The notes: generated by a model not told the origin, from the letters alone. Positions 9,460-21,373 are shown, counted from the stretch's first letter. The stretch is DNA of 35,778 bases from Mucidula mucida (GCA_015501055.1 JADNYV010000349.1:1-35778); one strand, 5' to 3'. Made by a program: numbers and translations.

Positions 9460-12400
9460 GGGTGGCGTGGCAATGTTTATGTTTTACATTATGTTCGATC
9501 GGACGTAAATCATGAAGAACTCGTGTTGTAACATTTTGAGATCCGAGTGTTCGAGAAGCAGTTGGCTGAGTATAAATGTACAAGAGACGATGTGGGTTCC
9601 ACATTTCGACTTGAGATATTACTTCAAGGCGCACCGAAGTTACACACACCCCTAAAATTCAAATACCATTCGTACGCTTGCAGTTCCAATATCGAAATGC
9701 CAGAGAGTGCTGGTCAATGCGTTCGTCTGCATTCACATTCGGCTGTATACATACTGAAAAGGTTCTCCAGAGCGGCGGGATGTCGTGGAAACAGTCAGGC
9801 AAACAAAAGCGTACGCGAGACGAGATCGTGGTCGAAGGGAGCTCAGCTGTCGCCCGTTTTGGATCAACGACCGAGCATAAGCCTCTTGGAAGCCAGGCTC
9901 GTGGAAGGTGGAGGCTTCTGGACGTGGATGGCAGCCTCGAAGATACATGGGTTCCGTATACGGATCGTCCAGAACGAGGATGATTACGCCGAGAGCGACG
10001 GTGAAGGAAGAGTTCGAAAGGTCATCCATTGTATTCTTAGCCTTGCAACAATCAAGTCGCATCAGGCGGTGTTCGCAGTCAGAAAAGCAAAATGCCAAGA
10101 AATGAAGCATTGACGAGGAGCATGGTGGCGCGTTAAAACAGAACGCATGGTGGTATGACAGCGTGCCGGTCGCAGCAAGAAATGATACAGTATCAGCTAC
10201 AAAGACATAATGTAACCAGAGTCTTGCAGACGGCGAAACGCAAAGTCATTCATCCTGCGTTCTAGTCGTATGGGCTGGAGCAGTGGGTGCTTGAGGTTTG
10301 CATTCATGCAACGTGGAAGAAGTATTTTCCGACCGTGGCGTTGAGAAACCGTGGATTCCGCCGAGTGTCGAAGAGGATGCGAATGTTGAGAGCAACGAAG
10401 AGGCTCAGCCGTAGTTGTCTAATTCGTTATCATTGCTGTGATAATCGGGTTCACATTCGAACGCTGGGACCCTCACCGTTTACTATCTGATCGTACGAGT
10501 ACCGCAATCTTTTCGACTACTGTCGCTTCATCGTATGTTTTTGTACTAACATCAGATACCTGCTGTAATTTTTTACTCTATTTATTGTGCTTCCATGTAA
10601 TATCGAGGCCGTGTGTGGCGTTCATTTCCTGTTTTGGCGTGTATCGAGGCTCGACGACCGAATTCTTAATGGAAATACCACTTACGTGGCTTCGCATCCT
10701 TGCTCTTCTGAATTCTATTAGAGGCTCACCGTGGGAGTGTGGAGTCAGCAAGTGACGTGTGTCTGCTGTCACGAGTCGTCAAAGTATTTTCATCTTGGAC
10801 CACGACCACCATCACCGCCGTCGACACCCTTGTAAGTCTTCTTCCTTCTCGTTATGGGCATTATGACGAAGCGCACTGGGCTCTGAGAGATCCATTGATG
10901 TTATGCACTACGCTTGTTTATGAGCGGCGGCTTAGAAAACCGTTAACTGACTATTTTCCTTTTGGCTTCCCCCTGTTCTTCGGCGTTTGCTGACTATTTT
11001 CTTGCAGTTGTGGATATATGTGTGCTGAGCGTCGTCCTTTTTGGCGTCTACGCTGCGGGGACGTCTCGGGTTTTCTCGTAGAACGTCTTTGCCGTCTACG
11101 CCGTCGATATCTTCCAAGCGCTCTCGGGTGTGTCTACAACAGTCTATGTAATATGATTCGGAACAGAGCAATGTCGGCTGTCAACTCTCCGAGTGCCCTG
11201 TCGAACATAGTGTTGTCCGACATGAGGAAACCTGGATGTACGCTGTTCTTTAGGGCTCGCGAGCGCTTTGTGAGCGCGACGACTGATGTATGCTCGACGG
11301 TTCGTCTCCAGCAATGCTCCCTCCAAAAACGTATCTTCAAGCCGAATCCGAAATCTACTCCCTGGTACGCGGACTTCGACTACTGCTATAGACGTTCACA
11401 TCTCACTCCGCAAGTTCACCCTTCTGTATACGGATTCCGCCCTTGCGACAGCCGCAGTTGGCTCACCGCTTCGTAAAGTGGCGCTAAACGACTCATGTAT
11501 CCACTCCCAGGCACTATCGCTAAATTCATATCGCCAAATGGGTACTTCAAAGTGTATAGATAAGAATTCAATTGTTCAACGCGACGATGTGCTACTAAAC
11601 AGTGTGACCGTCAAGCAGCTTGAGTCAATTGACCCCGCCTCTGGATCAGCACTCCTCCTAGAGCGTCGAAAGTGCCAAGTAGACAGGTTCGGGGGTCTGT
11701 GATCGCGGCGGGCAGAGATACGCGCCACATCCCATCGCCTGGCCGTCGTCAGAACCCGGTCGCAAGAAAGGAAAACCCGACCGAGAATGAGGTACTTTTG
11801 TTGATTCTGAGCCGCCATTAGATCGACGAGACGTATTGTCCCTCAGAGATCCACCAGAACGCTGGTTTCTCTCTGTTCGTGAGATTTGGCGCTGGCGGAG
11901 CGTCCACGTTAGTACGGAGCAGAAGATATATTCTTGGGGAGGGAGCTCCTTGAGGTTGTAATCCAAATCATCGCGGTGCACGAGAGCATACGCCAGCAAT
12001 AGAGCCGGGGCCCACGGGGTAGTACTCTTCCTTTGAAGTTATGTCTAACGCCGGAGTACTAGTCAAGCCAAGGCTTTCCAGCGCCACGCCGCGCATTGCC
12101 TCATATTCGGATGGGGTCCAAAGTCTTCCCAATATATCGACACCATGCCCCGTGTTTTCTGACTATACCTTGACAATCAAACGAACAATAGTAGACTGAG
12201 GGACAACTGTCAAGCTACGGTAAATCGTCAGCTGGTGCACTCACCGGATTTGCAGTTGCTGCAGATACTTCGAGCACACAGGTACCGCATTTTGAGCGTA
12301 CCGTGGTCGTCCTAGCTCGCCGCGATGAAGGTCGGAAGGAAGCACGGGGTCCCAATTTGGACATCACCACGTTTAGACTTTCATCCTACAAGCGGTTCGC

Positions 12401-12719
12401 TTGTTATCCGCCTGTATACAACTTGTCATATGAATGAGTGCACAAGTAGTTGTCTCCTTGTGAACCATGACGCATCCGATGAGAATTGCCGAACGGTCAA
12501 GTTGACAAGCCCGCAGGCTGACACACTGATGAGGTCGAGGTGAGATTCACATACATTGTAGATGCTCAAAAGAAGAGCCAGTACCAAGTCAAGTAGTGCA
12601 CTGCAACGAGGTCCAACTAATGCATTATGCAATCACAGTACAGAGGGTTCTGCCTAAGGTGTAAACAACAACTATACTGGCAGACCTTTTTAATCAACTC
12701 AGTATACAATGGCTAGCGC
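9460..12719. other. 3.2 kb without a supported gene
   Basis: Short frames exist on both strands; none shows a family motif, and intron models do not connect them. One fragment, about 10311-10412 on the plus strand, reads as a plausible acidic C-terminal exon (VEEVFSDRGVEKPWI.. ending in EEAQP and a stop), but I find no upstream partner. The stretch may hold remnants of old genes or non-coding transcripts. Confidence 0.4.
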
Positions 12720-14392
12720 TTAAAGTCGATGATGAGGTGGGTGTAAATGAACCAGGCCGTCCTTCTCTAGCTCACACCATCGCCGCAGATCGTCTCCTTT
12801 GAGCACTGAGTCGAGATAAATGCTGTGATACTCTTCGCGAAGGTGAACGCCCATTAAACACCCTTTTGCGCGCATCGACACCATATCTAGAAAATTCTTG
12901 TCGATAAAAGACCACCTGAACCGCATCGCAAACATTTCAATGTTTAGAGTCTCCAACCGGGGCACATATTTGGGCCCATCATCACCGGTGGTACTCAAGC
13001 ACCGCGTCAATATGCGCAGCATATTACTGGCACCCCGTGTGCCCCCAAACATGAGGTTCAGCGTATCCAGATCCGGGACCAGCGCCAACAGCACACCCAA
13101 AGACTCCTCAGCCCATGCCGTGGAGCTCAGGGCAAGGTGTGTCAGACGGCAGCAAGAATGGCGGAGGAGGCTGATGAGACAAGGAAGTATGCCGGGGCTG
13201 AGATCCTCGGTGAATGGACCGACCGCCAGATCGGCGAGGTCGGGCAACGAGATGCGGTTCAACGAGTCACCCTCAATTGCGCTCAAGGACGTGAGACCAG
13301 CGTAGACAGTGCGAGGCGCACCGGGTGCGGGCCACTGGCATCCTTCAACGATAGAGTCATCAGTATGAAGGAGATGAACAGTGTTCAGGCTAGGGCACCC
13401 GCAGATGATATCGAATAGACAAGGGACATCTCTCGCCTTCCCTCGTCATAATAAAAGGTTGTGGACAGGGACTGCAAGTTCTGCTTGACACTCGAGTCCA
13501 ACAAGACTTGGCCGAGCGGAAAGTGGTGCACCTCCATGTGCAAGAGTTTTGGCGCAAATTGAAAGGCTGAAATTAGGCCTTTGGGCTCAACGTCCAAGGC
13601 CTCCCCCCTGCTGTAGTCGAGGGTCAATGTCTGTAGCTCCGGAACACGTCCACGAACCAGCTCGAGAGGCCGCGCCTCATTGGGCGTCAACCACCAGACT
13701 TCGGCCGCTCGCCACTGATGTGAATATTCCGTTAAGAGGGAAAGTAGCGCGACGGAGAGCTGTGGGGCTCCGCTGTCGGATAAGAATGCAAAGTCCAACG
13801 GGACACTCCGCGCGCGCTCAAGCACCGTTCTCAGGCGGAGCAGGCCCACTCGCTGCGATCGTGCATCTTCGGTCACAATCAGGAGTTCGGACCACAGCCG
13901 GGGGTGACGATGGGAGGCAGTGCGCCACGTCCGACACACCTGGCCGACGACGTACAGTGGGCTTCGCCGATTGAAGACATTCAGCTTGTCCTCATGCTCA
14001 GAAGGATGGACGAAGAAGAAAATCTCCTGCCAGATCTCTTGGGGCAATCGACGAACGAGCGAACTAATAGAGTGCACTTGCTTTCGAAGATGCTGTAGAT
14101 CTGTGCCCTGTGTCCTCTGCTCATCAAGGGGTGTAGACTGTTTCCCGGGCATTCCAGTTGAGGTAATAAGAGCTATCGCGATGTCCGACTTTGCTATGAG
14201 GTCGTCTATGATAGACACACAGACTGAGACTACGACGGAGTCCTGGGACGAAGGCGGATTGTTGGTGAGAAGTAGGTGTTGAAGGGTGACAAGGATGGGT
14301 TGGACTTCTAAGGGGGGCCATGCCGGAAGCGACAAGTTGTCTTGTACGTCTTCCCAATTAGAGGCTGTATCGCTATCATTGCTTGTCGACAT
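12720..14392 (-). pseudogene. F-box / leucine-rich-like protein with one frameshift
   Basis: The chosen start is ATG 14392 (MSTSNDSD); the frame is open further upstream, but that part lacks protein-like character. The F-box-like domain (VRRLPQEIWQEIFFFV, GQVCRTWRTAS, RLWSELLIV) is followed by leucine-rich-like units (LQTLTLDYS, LLHMEVHHF, LQSLSTTFY). Near 13425-13445 the frame changes by one base. The first frame ends at 13385, while a second frame picks up with PCLFDII, LNTVHLL and DLDTLNLMF and ends at 12720. Both halves resemble the neighbouring F-box proteins, so I read this as one gene of about 557 codons with a single-base indel. An intron of normal size does not fit the junction. If the shift is a sequencing error, the gene is intact. 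Confidence 0.75.
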
Positions 14393-14944
14393 TCTGACAG
14401 TCGAGTCTTGTCGGAGACGACTATTCAACTTATCAGTCAGACATAAGATGACCATCGACAAGACATACTTACAGGAATGTGTCGAATGCTGGTAGAAACA
14501 AAGAGTATGACGGTCACGGGAAGTGCTCTCGCTCTTATGCACCGCGCCAAATGTCAGCAAACAGAGTAGACCATTTTCCAGAATGAGCAAAATGTGCAAC
14601 TCGGCTCTAAGAAAATGATAGTGGTGCGTTAAAACAATGAAGATGGATACTTCTTGGGCCAAACACGCGCGCACCTTCAATGTTCCTTTGTGTATAACTG
14701 TCAATAGGCTACGGAGTAAGTCTGTAGGACTGCGTGAAGTGGCACCACTTGCTATAGCCAAATAGGAGTCCAGATACTGAAAAGACGACATTACGCGACT
14801 CTGAAGGAAAGAGAACCGTCGGTGGCGATTAACAGCTAGGGCACTAATAGTAAGAGTAGTGACGAGACATTGATTAGATAGCGATCGGGAATCCCGGTGC
14901 TTGCACTTGTGTACGCCGATTGAATTACCACTGCCAGATGATCT

Positions 14945-16950
14945 TTGACCACCAACATATCAACAAGACTGCGATCGACGAGGGCCAAGGGCCCCAAGAC
15001 ATACGCTGAGAGTGATGAAGAACAAGACCAGCAATCTGACTATGAAGGTACCAGTGTTATACTCCTCAACGTACCTCATCGACTAACAGCACGACGAAGG
15101 TATAGCACGATTTCACTTGGTTGGATTTGTGCCTTACGATACGCAGCTGCCGTTCCATCCAAGGCCTTAAAGAAGGGTAAACGTCCAGCGCCCAGCGGCA
15201 GCAAGTCGAAGCCCAGAAAGCCCGCGAAACGTCGAAGAAACCAGCTCCAAGGAAAACTTGAGGACTTCAAGGAACTTCCCTTGGAATTAAAGCTCGAAGT
15301 ACGGTTACGCGCTTTCCTCTGGTGTAGGATGCTCATGATCAGATTTTTGAATTGCTGCATCCTCGGATTCTGATGCTAATGTCACGTACAAACCACGAAT
15401 ATCAGGAGCTCCTTCTATCGACGGACAGCGTTTGGAAGCAGTCGCGTCTTTGTTTAGGCATGCCTGATCTCAAGGCGCAAGACATCACAGAACGGCAATA
15501 TATTGTCCTGATGTTCGACAAGACTTGTCACGGTCGTGTGCGTTTTCAGTATATTTTCAGTATTGTTTTCTGCTGATCAACTACCAGAAATGCGACCGAA
15601 CTAATGTACAAGAAATCAACTGGAGTAATTGTGCGAGACTGTGCTCGTCCTGCCGATATACTACGTTTGTCGTTTCCTTCGAACTGGGCGAACATATTGA
15701 CCACCTTTCACATTTAGCAAGACCACCGAAGCGCAACTGGGGATATTCCTCGCCGCTTTGCATCCTAGAGCGCAAGAGTGCGCCATGGTCACAGAACCTT
15801 TCTATGCTGGTCCTTACGTCTGTGATGGAGGTTATAGGATCCCTCGAGGCATCAAAAAGTTGTCCAACAAGCTCAAGCAGATGAACCAGCAAGAGGTCGA
15901 CGACTTTGTGACGAAGCGGTTAGCTCTGAAGGCGGCCATTGCTGAGGTACGCACACTTTTGCGCGTCTTCCCTGCGTCAGCATCACTGACGAATGCATTC
16001 CCATCTCAAAGGATGCTAAGAATATCTGCGATTGGCTTGATGAGGAATACACTGCAAAGGATGGAAACGATTATGAAAACCAACAGGAACGCGAGCGTCA
16101 AATCAAAGAACGTCTTGTCGCGATGGGTTGGTCACAGGAAAGGTACGCAGTTACACCTTTTCACATACATTTGCGTAGTTGATATCGTCGCCAAGCCTTC
16201 GGATGAGCCTCTGGAACGCCAATAGCCGTGTTCGACAACCACGGAAATTAACCGACACAAGTGCATCCTCAACCGCCGCCGTAAATCTGCTCTTCACACC
16301 CGCTATTCAGACTTACTTCAATCGCACTCCAAACCTGACCTTTTTCCTTCGCGGGAGACCTTTCTATCATTTGCACCTGTGGAAGCGCTCTGGAAAGAGA
16401 CGACAAACCCACTTCCTGAGTCTATTGACGTGACCGGCTACGCTCTATTCGACGCGGAGAAATGGTCGGCTGCTCTCCCGTCCTGCAATACCAAGGAGAG
16501 GTGGAAACGCTTGCCATCGCGCGCCTGACAGCAGGCTACGAAGCACGGGGTTTACCCGTACCGCCTGCCACGGAGATACTTGACGACCCGCGGTCGATCT
16601 TCTGCTACGTCCCACCGGTTCCTTCTGGCGAAGCTGACGTTGTGCTTCGTTTCCCTGCTATTCATGCGAAAATGAGGGATAGGCAGGACGGGCGGGGGTT
16701 TAGAAGTTCTTGCGCCGCCGAGTTTATGTCTGTTCAAGAAGGGAAAGTAGTGGGAGGGCATGTTGGCTCGAATACGCTTCGTGTGGAGTTGAAATTGTGG
16801 GATTGCGGCGAAGGGGTGCGAGGTTTTCGGCTGATTGCGTTACTGATGTTGACTGTACAGTACTACACAAATTTTCTGATGTACGCATACTACTTGGAAG
16901 ATTATCGATACTTGCATAGCGTTGGTTCGGCGATGAGCGTGCACTGCTAA
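14945..16950 (+). pseudogene. F-box protein of a second family, start codon lost and several frameshifts
   Basis: Exon-like segments can be followed for 2 kb. The basic N terminus (about 14945-15047) begins at TTG, where an ATG is expected, with a stop codon just upstream. An intron leads to KKGKRPAPSGSKSKPRKPAK. The F-box (ELPLELKLE, then, after an intron at about 15299-15343, IFELLHPRILMLMSRTN and DSVWKQSR) follows. After a further intron there is a cysteine cluster (KC at 15589, NCARLCSSC). A conserved-looking middle part follows (PRGIKKLSNKLKQMNQQEVDDF, DAKNICDWLDEEY, RLVAMGW), then a C-terminal part (GLPVPPATEILDDPRSIFCYVPPVP). At least two frame changes after 16145 and a TAG at 16223 break the reading. 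The layout matches a large Agaricomycete F-box family with a cysteine-rich centre, but the exact exon ends are uncertain. It lies on the opposite strand to the other three F-box genes. Confidence 0.65.
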
Positions 16951-17157
16951 CAGTGCAGTGACAAGAGATACGCGGCGCGCGTATCTGCTTTGCAGTATTA
17001 CGATTCCGTTTTATTTTGTGTTGCAATCTTCGATCAAGTGAGTAATTGAGATGGAAGAAGTGGCCTATGGTGCAGATGACAATAGCTATGGACAGTGTAT
17101 GGATAAAATACAATTGTGGTAGACACATTTCCTACATTTATGATACTACTGGATTGA

Positions 17158-18459
17158 TTACATGTCAACCTTCCCCTTGAAAGACAGAGCATTGCCTTCA
17201 AGCAGGAAATCATGTACACGACTTTCATCGCAAAAGATGTAGTGCAGGCGGTACACTTCTAAGGGTTCCAAGAACATTAAAGACATGCGGAACTGGGTGA
17301 GACGGGCGGGCGACGTTTTCATAACGGAAATCAAGTCCTCCAACAACTCCGAAGCGACACGGAGCTCTATGTGCTCCGTGTAATATCCTTCCTCCCAAAG
17401 GGAGTCACAGAACTCGATGACAACCTCCTCAATGTTCGGTAAACGGCGGAGTATCTTCACCAATGGGGGAATGTCGCCACGGTAAAGAGGCAGACTCAAC
17501 TTCCGGAGTGGGCACCGGGAATGTTCCAAAAGGCTGGTCACAGTGAGCTCGCATTGGTCGCCAGCTTCCGCGAGCTCAAGCTCGAGTAGATTGGGCAGAT
17601 CGAGGTACATCAGTGAGTCATTATCGTTTGTAAGACTGAGATGTGTGATGCTCTCCATGGTCAATCTGCGCCTTCTGTCATAGTTTGACGATGGTGAGAT
17701 GAAGAATGCCGACAGTCGCTGTAGTCTTGGACACTCGCTAAGCATGTCGATGCTCAAGAAAGCCAACGGGGTAATGAGCGCCACCAATGACCGGCTATAC
17801 AGCACCTCCATTGGGGCATTGTCAATGCTAAGTGTGCGCAGACATGGAGTATCGTCGAAGGCATGGATATCCTCCTCTACGGTTTCGTCACAATCAAGAT
17901 GAAGAGCCTCAAGTCGGGACAACTTCCCCGTAACCGCATCGAGGGCCTTCGCGCAGCTCGGTACGAGCCCACGAAGGTCTACAGAGACCCAGCGGTCTGA
18001 GAGGTTCGTAAGTACAGCCAAGAGCTGCAGGGACCTCTCTTCGAAAAACGAGAGATTGAGGGTTCCGTTCCGGTCGCTGCTGGTCATATCGAATGTGACG
18101 TGTAAAGGGCGGTCTCCAGAGCGAGATACGACCTCAAGCAAGCGGCGGATAGAGTTGGGACACCAGATTGCGGAGGAGACCGTGACTGTAATACAGCTCC
18201 AGAGGTCATGGCACGCTGCCGCGACGTGGGACCATTGTTGACAAACACGGCTCACGACCCATTGGGCAGCAGACGGGTCGAAGACGTCGCCGGGGTTAAG
18301 AAATTTGAAGACCAAAAGTAGGATCTCGGTGGGCAGGGTTTTAATATAGCATGTCTGCTCGTCGAGGGGATACAACGCGTCGGGGTGGGATACAGGTGGG
18401 GAAGGCGCAAGGCCATGGCTGCTGTTCGTATGCGAGATCGACGATGTTAACGACTGCAT
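17158..18459 (-). CDS. F-box / leucine-rich-like protein, intact
   Basis: The frame runs 433 residues from ATG 18459 (MQSLTSS) to the stop at 17158, apparently without introns. The frame is open to 18735 upstream, but that stretch looks like promoter and leader. The F-box-like domain covers about residues 40-95 (IKTLPTEILLLVFKFLNPGDV, SRVCQQWSHVA, DLWSCITV). It is followed by a long region of leucine-rich-like repeats (LEALHLDCDE, LRTLSIDNA, LQRLSAFF, LLELELAEA, LRKLSLPL, IEEVVIEF). Family knowledge: such proteins bind Skp1 through the F-box and present substrates to an SCF E3 ligase. The substrate here is unknown. It shares layout and length with the broken genes at 4275-5591 and 12720-14392, all on the same strand, and is the only intact member of that group in the window. 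Confidence 0.85.
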   Translation of the reverse strand: MQSLTSSISHTNSSHGLAPSPPVSHPDALYPLDEQTCYIKTLPTEILLLVFKFLNPGDVFDPSAAQWVVSRVCQQWSHVAAACHDLWSCITVTVSSAIWCPNSIRRLLEVVSRSGDRPLHVTFDMTSSDRNGTLNLSFFEERSLQLLAVLTNLSDRWVSVDLRGLVPSCAKALDAVTGKLSRLEALHLDCDETVEEDIHAFDDTPCLRTLSIDNAPMEVLYSRSLVALITPLAFLSIDMLSECPRLQRLSAFFISPSSNYDRRRRLTMESITHLSLTNDNDSLMYLDLPNLLELELAEAGDQCELTVTSLLEHSRCPLRKLSLPLYRGDIPPLVKILRRLPNIEEVVIEFCDSLWEEGYYTEHIELRVASELLEDLISVMKTSPARLTQFRMSLMFLEPLEVYRLHYIFCDESRVHDFLLEGNALSFKGKVDM

Positions 18460-19162
18460 CTTATCGGTAATGCAAGGATTGAGAAGTGTGCTTGAGAGAT
18501 ATTGAGCGTTAGTTGGTTGACAATGTTGAGACAAGATAGTTGACAAAAAGAAAATAGGTGCCGCGGTGGTGATGGTTGTCGAGAGAAAACAGTCCGAACA
18601 GTTGAAGCGAAAGTATCTTGCGCCAAAGAGTGACAAACAAAAGCGACGTGACTTTTTTGTTCGACGGTTTGGGTTTGCCTGATCAATAGTAGATAAACGG
18701 CCATTGACTGATAGAGCGCCGTCCTGGGAAAACAAAGAGAAGAAAGTCTGTAACTTAATGTGTTAGTGCCGGTAACATAAAGTGTGGCGCAATAATGATA
18801 CCATAATAATCGAGCACCGCGCGACGAAGAATCCACAACTGCACCCACCAGATCTTTCCCTTGAATATCATTTCACAGTGTTTCTCGTCAAGCATGGCGA
18901 GACGCGCCAGGCCAGATGCCTAGTATACTTGGGATTATAAAACGTGTCAACATTTGAGCGGCGTGGTCATGATACTGCAAACTCAAAGACTAACACCTAC
19001 GTTGTCCAGATCAATCAACGAGCTAGCCCAGATGAACGTTAGAAGGAGCACTTGCCTTAATGTGTTTCTTGGATTGCCGCTTCAAGATAGGTTAGGAGGG
19101 CTAGTCTCGCATGTGAATCGGGGTACACTTGACCATGAATTCGAAATAAGCTACAAAAGAAA
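18460..19162. other. Intergenic, likely promoter region of the F-box gene
   Basis: No supported coding sequence lies here. It contains the upstream region of the minus-strand F-box gene and the 3' side of the P-loop/nuclease gene. I see no clear TATA box. Confidence 0.4.
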
Positions 19163-20877
19163 CTAATACTTATTCAGAGCACAACCCCACACATCGACAG
19201 AATATCCTCCCAACTTCAAGCTTCTCATGCGCGGTGCGAGTACATCAAGAAGCGCATCAGCCTCCGCCTTGTCGATACCAACCAAAACGAAATGCCATCG
19301 ACGCTCCGCATGATTGGACATGGCCACCCAAGCCCGTCGAAGTCCATCCTCTGGGTCCGAATGATCTCCTGTGATTGCCGCTTGTAAAACAAACACGTCG
19401 CCCTTTTCATCGACAAGAATTCCATCGATTCCCGGAAAGTCAACGGCAGCTGGCATCCAATAACACGATTCTCCTGCAGGCATGTGTTCGAGAAAGGCTT
19501 GAGAAGTGCAAAGGATGCGATTCGAGGGCATCAGATCCATGGTGCCCTGCTCTGCGTAGAGGTGTAAGGCTTTCCTGTCAATACAGATATGACGATGCAT
19601 GTTAATCTCATGCCTCCAGCGGTCGAGAGAGCGTGTTAGGGCGTGCGAGGACAGCATCCTCAGGCGTTCGAATGCATCGCGTGCTGAGAGATTAGTCGAG
19701 TAATCGTCGAATGACCGTGAAAGGTATTTGGTTGGAATGATGCATTCCGCCATTGCTGGAAGGGTGCTGGGCGAGCGACGCAGGGAGCGAATGAAGACAA
19801 TCGCGGAGCTCATACTCGACGGTATGTTCCCTATATTGGACGCGACATACGCAGAGGACTGCCTCATGGCCAAGTCGCTGGCCGCTGCTGAGACGGCATC
19901 GCCGTATGAATTGACCAGGTCCGGGTCTTGGATGATGTCGATAATCGTGCGAAGCGACGGACCCCATTTACCGACAAGAGAGAGAGTAGAGGCAACGTCA
20001 AAATGACGCTCTTTGCTGTAGTGTTGATCAACAGAGATACCTGATGAAATATGAGCCTACTTACAAAACCGCTCCGATCTCCAAAACCTTGGGAAGATCG
20101 ACGACAAGGATGGTACCACTGCAATGTTTGCGCCACTCCTTCCATCTCTCAAAATTAGGGGATGTGGTTTGAATTACGCGTTGAGCCTTGAGTTGGAAGA
20201 CGTTGCAGGGACTGTGGACGACTTGATTGCTGTCAGACAGAGCCCAACAGTGTTCAAGTCGCGGGTCGTTATCATGGATATGTTTCGCGTGCGCTCCATG
20301 CTGGTCGAAGATCAAGTAAAGATCATTTGAGAGTTGAAATGCTGTGGGGAGTTTCAACTCGAGGCGACGGAGGAGAAGGTATATCAAAAAGGTGGATTTG
20401 CCTAGACGCGAGGTCAGTAAATGCGAGAATCAAGAACTTGAAAGACAAACCAATACCAGGATGACCGCTTACGACGAATGCTCTTTTACGATCACGCTCC
20501 AAAATACGGCGAATCGGGTCATATTCTTTGAGGACGACCATCACATCCGCGACCTTGGGCATCGATAGGGCTGCCATGACCTTGTCTACACCTTCAAGAC
20601 AGTCGTATACAAGAGTATCATTGCCGCCTTGGTCGAGATACAGCTCATCTCCATCGCATAATCGACCAAGTTCCGAGATGTGGATGGTGCCGGTGTGGCG
20701 TGGCCATCGTTTGCCCCAAGCCCGTTCGTAAAGGCTAGTGGCAGCGCGAGTCTCGCGGCTGTAAAGGGCAATGGCGGCGCGAGGTTCATGGGCAGGATGT
20801 CTTCGATGGCAAAACAACAAGCCTATGAGGAGGAGAAGGGCACTGACAAGCAGCGGCGCGAACGGAAAGTCGACCAT
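19163..20877 (-). CDS. Crinkler-type P-loop NTPase with restriction-endonuclease-like C terminus and N-terminal membrane segment
   Basis: The three exons 20877-20451, 20401-20065 and 20015-19163 give 538 residues. Both introns are 49 nt with GT..AG ends, and the first contains a TTTACTGAC branch site. Residues 4-24 form a hydrophobic segment followed by CHRRH, so an N-terminal membrane anchor is likely. The Walker A motif GHPGIGKS (about 137-144) is assembled only after the first intron is removed. TILVVD (about 238-243) is a candidate Walker B strand. Near the C terminus, FPGIDGILVD, then VFVLQAAITGDHS (about 448-475) and a later WHFVLVGI strand match the D..(D/E/Q)xK-like core of the PD-(D/E)XK nuclease fold; the usual lysine is not evident (LQAA). 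NTPase plus nuclease is the layout described for Crinkler (CRN) proteins of fungi and oomycetes. Here the usual ubiquitin-like N-terminal header is replaced by a membrane segment. Function, target and activity are not shown. Confidence 0.72.
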
Positions 20878-21012
20878 GGCCAAGGTAGTAAGTAGGCTGA
20901 TTGTAAGCTCCTATGGTTGTCCAGGAATCCGTTTAGCAAAATGCTTACTATTCGCAAGTAAGTAATCACAGACACCGCAGGTACTCACCATCGCCTTGCT
21001 GACTCCATCCCT

Positions 21013-21264
21013 CTAGGCGCCAATCTTCTTCCCCGTCTCCCAAGCTTGCGCTACCGCGTCCGTGAGTGCTCCGGTTTGTTGTGGTTGACGGGACCCGGTT
21101 TCGTACGTCCAGGGATTGCAGCAGAGCCTCCGGAGTAGGATGCATACATCTTGACGTCGTCGCGCTGCCAAGGCTTCGGGGGCGCTCTCCATAATCATGT
21201 CGTGTTGATGTCGGATCGAGGTAGATACTTCGGCCTTATCGGGCCTCTTGCTTCTGCTAACCAT
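21013..21264 (-). CDS. Small hypothetical frame, unrecognised
   Basis: An 83-codon frame begins at ATG 21264 and ends at 21013. It is basic at the N terminus (VSRSKRPDKAE), contains CILLRRLCCNPW and ends DAVAQAWETGKKIGA. It sits between the promoter side of the P-loop/nuclease gene and a terminal-inverted-repeat element. I recognise no family, and chance occurrence is quite possible. Confidence 0.22.
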   Translation of the reverse strand: MVSRSKRPDKAEVSTSIRHQHDMIMESAPEALAARRRQDVCILLRRLCCNPWTYETGSRQPQQTGALTDAVAQAWETGKKIGA

Positions 21265-21373
21265 GTCGACAAACTGTTACGAACAGGAACGCAGTTAGCA
21301 GCCCGCAACGAAATGGTTTTGTTTCGTTGAAATTTTGACCCTTTTTGTTCGCAAAACCATTTGAGGCCCCGTA

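Noticed and set aside
9733..10110. 125-codon minus-strand frame and an overlapping 188-codon plus-strand frame
   Set aside because: Neither has motifs or a plausible neighbouring exon; overlapping open frames of this size arise by chance.
10311..10412. Plus-strand acidic C-terminal exon candidate (VEEVFSDRGVEK.. to EEAQP stop)
   Set aside because: It reads well for 33 codons, but an in-frame TGA lies close upstream, no clear splice acceptor or partner exon was found, and no family is recognisable.
11018..11476. 152-codon plus-strand frame
   Set aside because: Composition is rich in R, C and S without motifs, and no regulatory context supports it.
14393..14791. Upstream extension of the F-box frame at 12720-14392
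   Set aside because: It is open but hydrophobic and irregular, unlike the N termini of the relatives; ATG 14392 is a better start.
18460..18735. Upstream extension of the intact F-box frame
   Set aside because: It lacks protein-like character and precedes ATG 18459, which gives a length matching the paralogue.
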